Positions 7,027-8,845 of a stretch of DNA of 8,845 nt are shown here, in pieces. The notes below the pieces were generated by a model. It was not told the origin of the DNA and made no database searches. It was given only the letters and a program-made list of their open reading frames with translations. The translations under genes and the position numbers were made by a program. This DNA is from Spirochaetales bacterium (GTDB lineage: Bacteria; Spirochaetota; Spirochaetia; JAGLYY01): assembly GCA_023131935.1 (NCBI GenBank), contig JAGLYY010000273.1, positions 1 to 8,845 on the forward strand, read 5' to 3'. Positions within the stretch are counted from its first letter, which is position 1. The number at the start of each line of letters is the position of its first letter.

Positions 7027-7491
7027 TTATTCCTGTCGCTGCCTATGTTGGATTTCCCGGTCAAAAGCATTCGCGAAAGCCTGGATTTCCCGCTTTCCGT
7101 GAATGCTGTTTTTTTCATACTGGAGCCCCGCCTCACGAAATTCCATCATAGCGTTTCGCAGACTCAAGCGCTCTCCAATGTTCTCAGTTGTAAAGGTGCC
7201 ACCACGATCATCCAGTACGAAAAGCCCCTTCTTAACCAGTGAGGCAGCCAGAGGGATATCCCGGGTAATTGCCAGGTCACCTTTTTCCGCATGTTCGGTG
7301 ATGTAATCGTCCGCGGCACCCTCTCCAGGGGGCACCTGTACCTGGAAAACATACTCTGATTCTGAAAACGGCAATTTCCTGTCAGCGACAAAAACCGTCG
7401 CGATCATCCGCTTAACAGCAGCTCTGAGAATTATTTCCCGGATTGAAATGGGACAGGAATCTCCATCAACCCATAGAGTGAATTGACTCAC
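7027..7491 (-). CDS. YaiI/YqxD family protein (DUF188, UPF0178)
   Basis: A 154-residue cytoplasmic protein of the widespread YaiI/YqxD family. Hallmarks are WVDGDSCP (7-14) at the N-terminus with D9 and D11, GAADDYI (58-64) with D61/D62, ITRDIPLAASLVKKG (75-89) and DDRGGTFTTENIGERL (94-109). The acidic residues resemble a PIN-like nuclease site, but the biochemical function of the family is not established as far as I know. The start is GTG at 7491, which overlaps the manA stop (GTGA), so it is probably translated by coupling to manA; no strong SD is seen. The basic, Gln-rich C-terminal end (HGKREIQAFANAFDREIQHR onward) extends past the conserved core. It lies 36 nt before tatT; I see no functional reason for the pairing. 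Confidence 0.88.
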   Translation of the reverse strand: MSQFTLWVDGDSCPISIREIILRAAVKRMIATVFVADRKLPFSESEYVFQVQVPPGEGAADDYITEHAEKGDLAITRDIPLAASLVKKGLFVLDDRGGTFTTENIGERLSLRNAMMEFREAGLQYEKNSIHGKREIQAFANAFDREIQHRQRQE

Positions 7492-8657
7492 GGTGCGGCA
7501 GCCCGGAACAATGTTCCTTTCCCTCGAAGGTGATATTTTTCCGTTCGGGCTTCAACAAGCAGACTCTGCCCCTTTGCGACAGGAAGGCTTCCCCCATCCC
7601 ACTGAATAATGATTTCCCCGGCAGTACAGAGTAGTATTTCCAGAGTATCAGGAACCGGAAATTCCCCCTCACCATCCAGCCGGATTCGTGCCAATTGGAA
7701 ATCGGGAACCGGGGTCAGGTAGATCTCCGTACCCCGCCCTGATGCTTCAGGCTTACAGATCTGAACAGAAGCCCCATGATAATCAAGAGTTTTCAACAGT
7801 TCCGGGATATCTACATGTTTCTTCGTCAATCCGCCACGGAGAACGTTGTCTGAATTGGCCATGAGTTCCACGCCGGTTCCTTCCAGATAGGCATGAAGAA
7901 CTCCAGCCTTGAGAAAAAGGGCCTCTCCGGTCTTAAGTTTCACCAGATTCAGGTACAGCGGGGCTAATACACCAGGATCTCCCGGATACTTACTTTTCAG
8001 CCTCCGGATCCAATTACCCGCATCCCCTCTAAGTTCTCCTGCCATCTGAATCATCCGATTCAATTCTTCCGGGTCCATGGACAGGATGCTTTTATAGAAT
8101 ATTTTAAGTGAATCAGGGTCCCTGTGCTTATCCAGAGAATCCAACAGGCTAAGATGATAATCACCGCCAATTGCCCTGAAGTTTTTGATTATTTCATCGA
8201 AGGGGCGAAAACCACGGAGAGCCCAGAAAGATTCCAGAGCGCAGAGGATCTCCGGCTTATGATTCGAATCCCGGTAATTCCGCTGAAAGGCGTCAAGAGG
8301 AATGCCCTGCAGGTTTTCCCGATGAAACCCCTCTTCAGCCTGGGATTTTGAAGGATGAGCCTGTATCGACAGGGGTTCCTCCGCGGCAAGTACCTTAAAG
8401 AGGAAAGGAATAGATTGGCCAAAGGTTTTCGCCACCTTTCTCCCAAGGACCCCTTCGGGATTTTTCTTTATATGATCGATCAGTGACACTATACCCTCGG
8501 GAGTTACCACTTTCGAAGGAGCCTTCGGATGGGCTCCCATCCATAATTCGGCCTGAGGTTTCTCGGCGGCGTTTGAAATACCAAGGAAACCTGGTATTGC
8601 CGTTTTACTTCCCCAGGGATACTCCTGCACTGAATTGACAAGTCGGAAGATACTCAT
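7488..8657 (-). CDS. manA: Mannose-6-phosphate isomerase, class I
   Basis: A 389-residue type I phosphomannose isomerase, cytoplasmic and zinc-dependent, interconverting mannose-6-phosphate and fructose-6-phosphate. It feeds mannose into glycolysis or supplies mannose-6-P for GDP-sugars. Diagnostic segments are VQEYPWGSKTAIPGFLG (10-26), ELWMGAHP (37-44), LSIQAHPSK (96-104), HKPEILCALESFWALRGFRP (133-152), FLKAGVLHAYLEGTGVELMA (248-267) and NSDNVLRGGLTKKHVD (268-283). Zinc ligands by family alignment are Q99, H101, E136 and H255, and R274 matches the active-site arginine; all are present. The length is normal for bacterial enzymes of this class. ATG 8657 has a GAGG only one base upstream, too close for a normal SD, and a promoter-like pair sits immediately before it. 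It is the first gene of the minus-strand cluster and overlaps the next gene by 4 nt. Confidence 0.96.
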   Translation of the reverse strand: MSIFRLVNSVQEYPWGSKTAIPGFLGISNAAEKPQAELWMGAHPKAPSKVVTPEGIVSLIDHIKKNPEGVLGRKVAKTFGQSIPFLFKVLAAEEPLSIQAHPSKSQAEEGFHRENLQGIPLDAFQRNYRDSNHKPEILCALESFWALRGFRPFDEIIKNFRAIGGDYHLSLLDSLDKHRDPDSLKIFYKSILSMDPEELNRMIQMAGELRGDAGNWIRRLKSKYPGDPGVLAPLYLNLVKLKTGEALFLKAGVLHAYLEGTGVELMANSDNVLRGGLTKKHVDIPELLKTLDYHGASVQICKPEASGRGTEIYLTPVPDFQLARIRLDGEGEFPVPDTLEILLCTAGEIIIQWDGGSLPVAKGQSLLVEARTEKYHLRGKGTLFRAAAP

Positions 8658-8663
8658 ACCTCA

Positions 8664-8692
8664 AATGTAGTGGGAAGCGCACCTTAGGTCAA
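8664..8692 (-). promoter_or_regulatory. Candidate sigma70-type promoter for manA and the transporter cluster
   Basis: TTGACC (8692-8687) and TACATT (8669-8664) are spaced by 17 bp on the minus strand. Transcription would start near 8657, the A of the manA ATG, so the message may be leaderless. The -35 box forms one arm of the palindrome at 8682-8711. Confidence 0.5.
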
Positions 8693-8711
8693 TGAGGTTC
8701 TTGACCTGAGG
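8682..8711. promoter_or_regulatory. Palindrome covering both divergent -35 boxes, candidate operator
   Basis: CCTTAGGTCAA (8682-8692) and TTGACCTGAGG (8701-8711) form an inverted repeat with 11-bp arms, one mismatch and an eight-base centre. Each arm contains a TTGACC -35 box, one for manA and one for the gene at 8752. A dimeric regulator bound here would cover both promoters. Part of the symmetry could arise simply because two strong -35 boxes face each other; the flanking matches (CCT and AGG) go beyond that. I cannot name the regulator. Confidence 0.5.
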
Positions 8712-8730
8712 ACAGCCGGAACTCTACTAT
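8701..8730 (+). promoter_or_regulatory. Candidate sigma70-type promoter for the gene at 8752
   Basis: TTGACC (8701-8706) and TACTAT (8725-8730) are spaced by 18 bp. The predicted start near 8737 leaves a leader of about 15 bases that just includes the SD. Confidence 0.5.
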
Positions 8731-8737
8731 GTGTAGG

Positions 8738-8743
8738 AAGGAG
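8738..8743 (+). promoter_or_regulatory. Shine-Dalgarno site of the gene at 8752
   Basis: AAGGAG lies eight bases before ATG 8752, close to ideal spacing, and supports this short open frame as the beginning of a real gene. Confidence 0.75.
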
Positions 8744-8751
8744 AGATACAA

Positions 8752-8845
8752 ATGAGCAGCTTCGAAGACACCGGTCTATTTCTGCAATCATCAGACGCAA
8801 AGGTCCTCTTCGGGGAACTCTACGGCCCTGAGAATATCACTGCAC
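8752..8845 (+). CDS. 5' end of an unidentified gene, cut by the window edge
   Basis: Thirty-one codons are visible, beginning MSSFEDTGLFLQSS and ending FGELYGPENITA; the reading frame is still open at the edge. A good SD and a promoter-like pair precede it, so it is probably real. The FGELYG-xx-NI stretch is reminiscent of the N-terminal helix of some galactokinases of spirochaetes and Firmicutes, and a sugar kinase would fit beside manA. This is a guess: none of the diagnostic galactokinase motifs lies inside the window. It is divergent from manA and may share its control region. Confidence 0.6.
   Translation, partial: MSSFEDTGLFLQSSDAKVLFGELYGPENITA

Overview
The window looks like chromosomal DNA from a spirochaete. 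The main reason is a six-gene minus-strand cluster ending in a TPR-protein-associated TRAP transporter (TPAT): a TatT-like TPR lipoprotein, DctP-type binding proteins and a fused DctQM permease. This gene set is known from Treponema pallidum (Tp0956-Tp0958). Base composition is moderate, which suits a free-living Spirochaeta/Sediminispirochaeta-type organism better than a host-restricted one. The genus-level reading is inference. No IS element, phage gene, tRNA, rRNA or CRISPR array was seen.

Layout: positions 1-77 hold heptanucleotide repeats (TAGRCTG) in inverted orientation. Positions 136-486 (minus) encode a small ArsC/Spx-family thioredoxin-fold protein, divergent from asnS (602-1981, plus), a complete asparaginyl-tRNA synthetase. 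A short convergent gap with a weak hairpin follows. The minus-strand cluster then reads, in transcription order: manA (8657-7488), a YaiI/YqxD (DUF188) protein starting with GTG inside the manA stop, TatT-like lipoprotein, binding protein 1, binding protein 2, and fused permease QM (3939-2062). Gaps are -4, 36, 20, 33 and -8 nt, so one polycistronic message is plausible. At the right edge a divergent gene begins at 8752 and runs off the window.

How it works together: the permease should move an unknown solute across the inner membrane using an ion gradient. The two periplasmic binding proteins would deliver ligand, and TatT would act as a periplasmic lipoprotein partner of the binding proteins. 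ManA interconverts fructose-6-P and mannose-6-P; its link to the transported ligand is unproven.

Most notable points: (i) two diverged binding proteins with one TatT and one permease, of which the first has Ser where the second keeps the arginine typical of TRAP binding proteins; (ii) a run of nine G in the tatT coding strand just after the lipobox, where a one-base slip in either direction gives a stop within 14 codons, a candidate phase-variation switch; (iii) an 11-bp-arm palindrome between manA and the divergent gene that contains both predicted -35 boxes; (iv) predicted promoters for manA and the ArsC-like gene that sit so close to the start codon that leaderless messages are possible.
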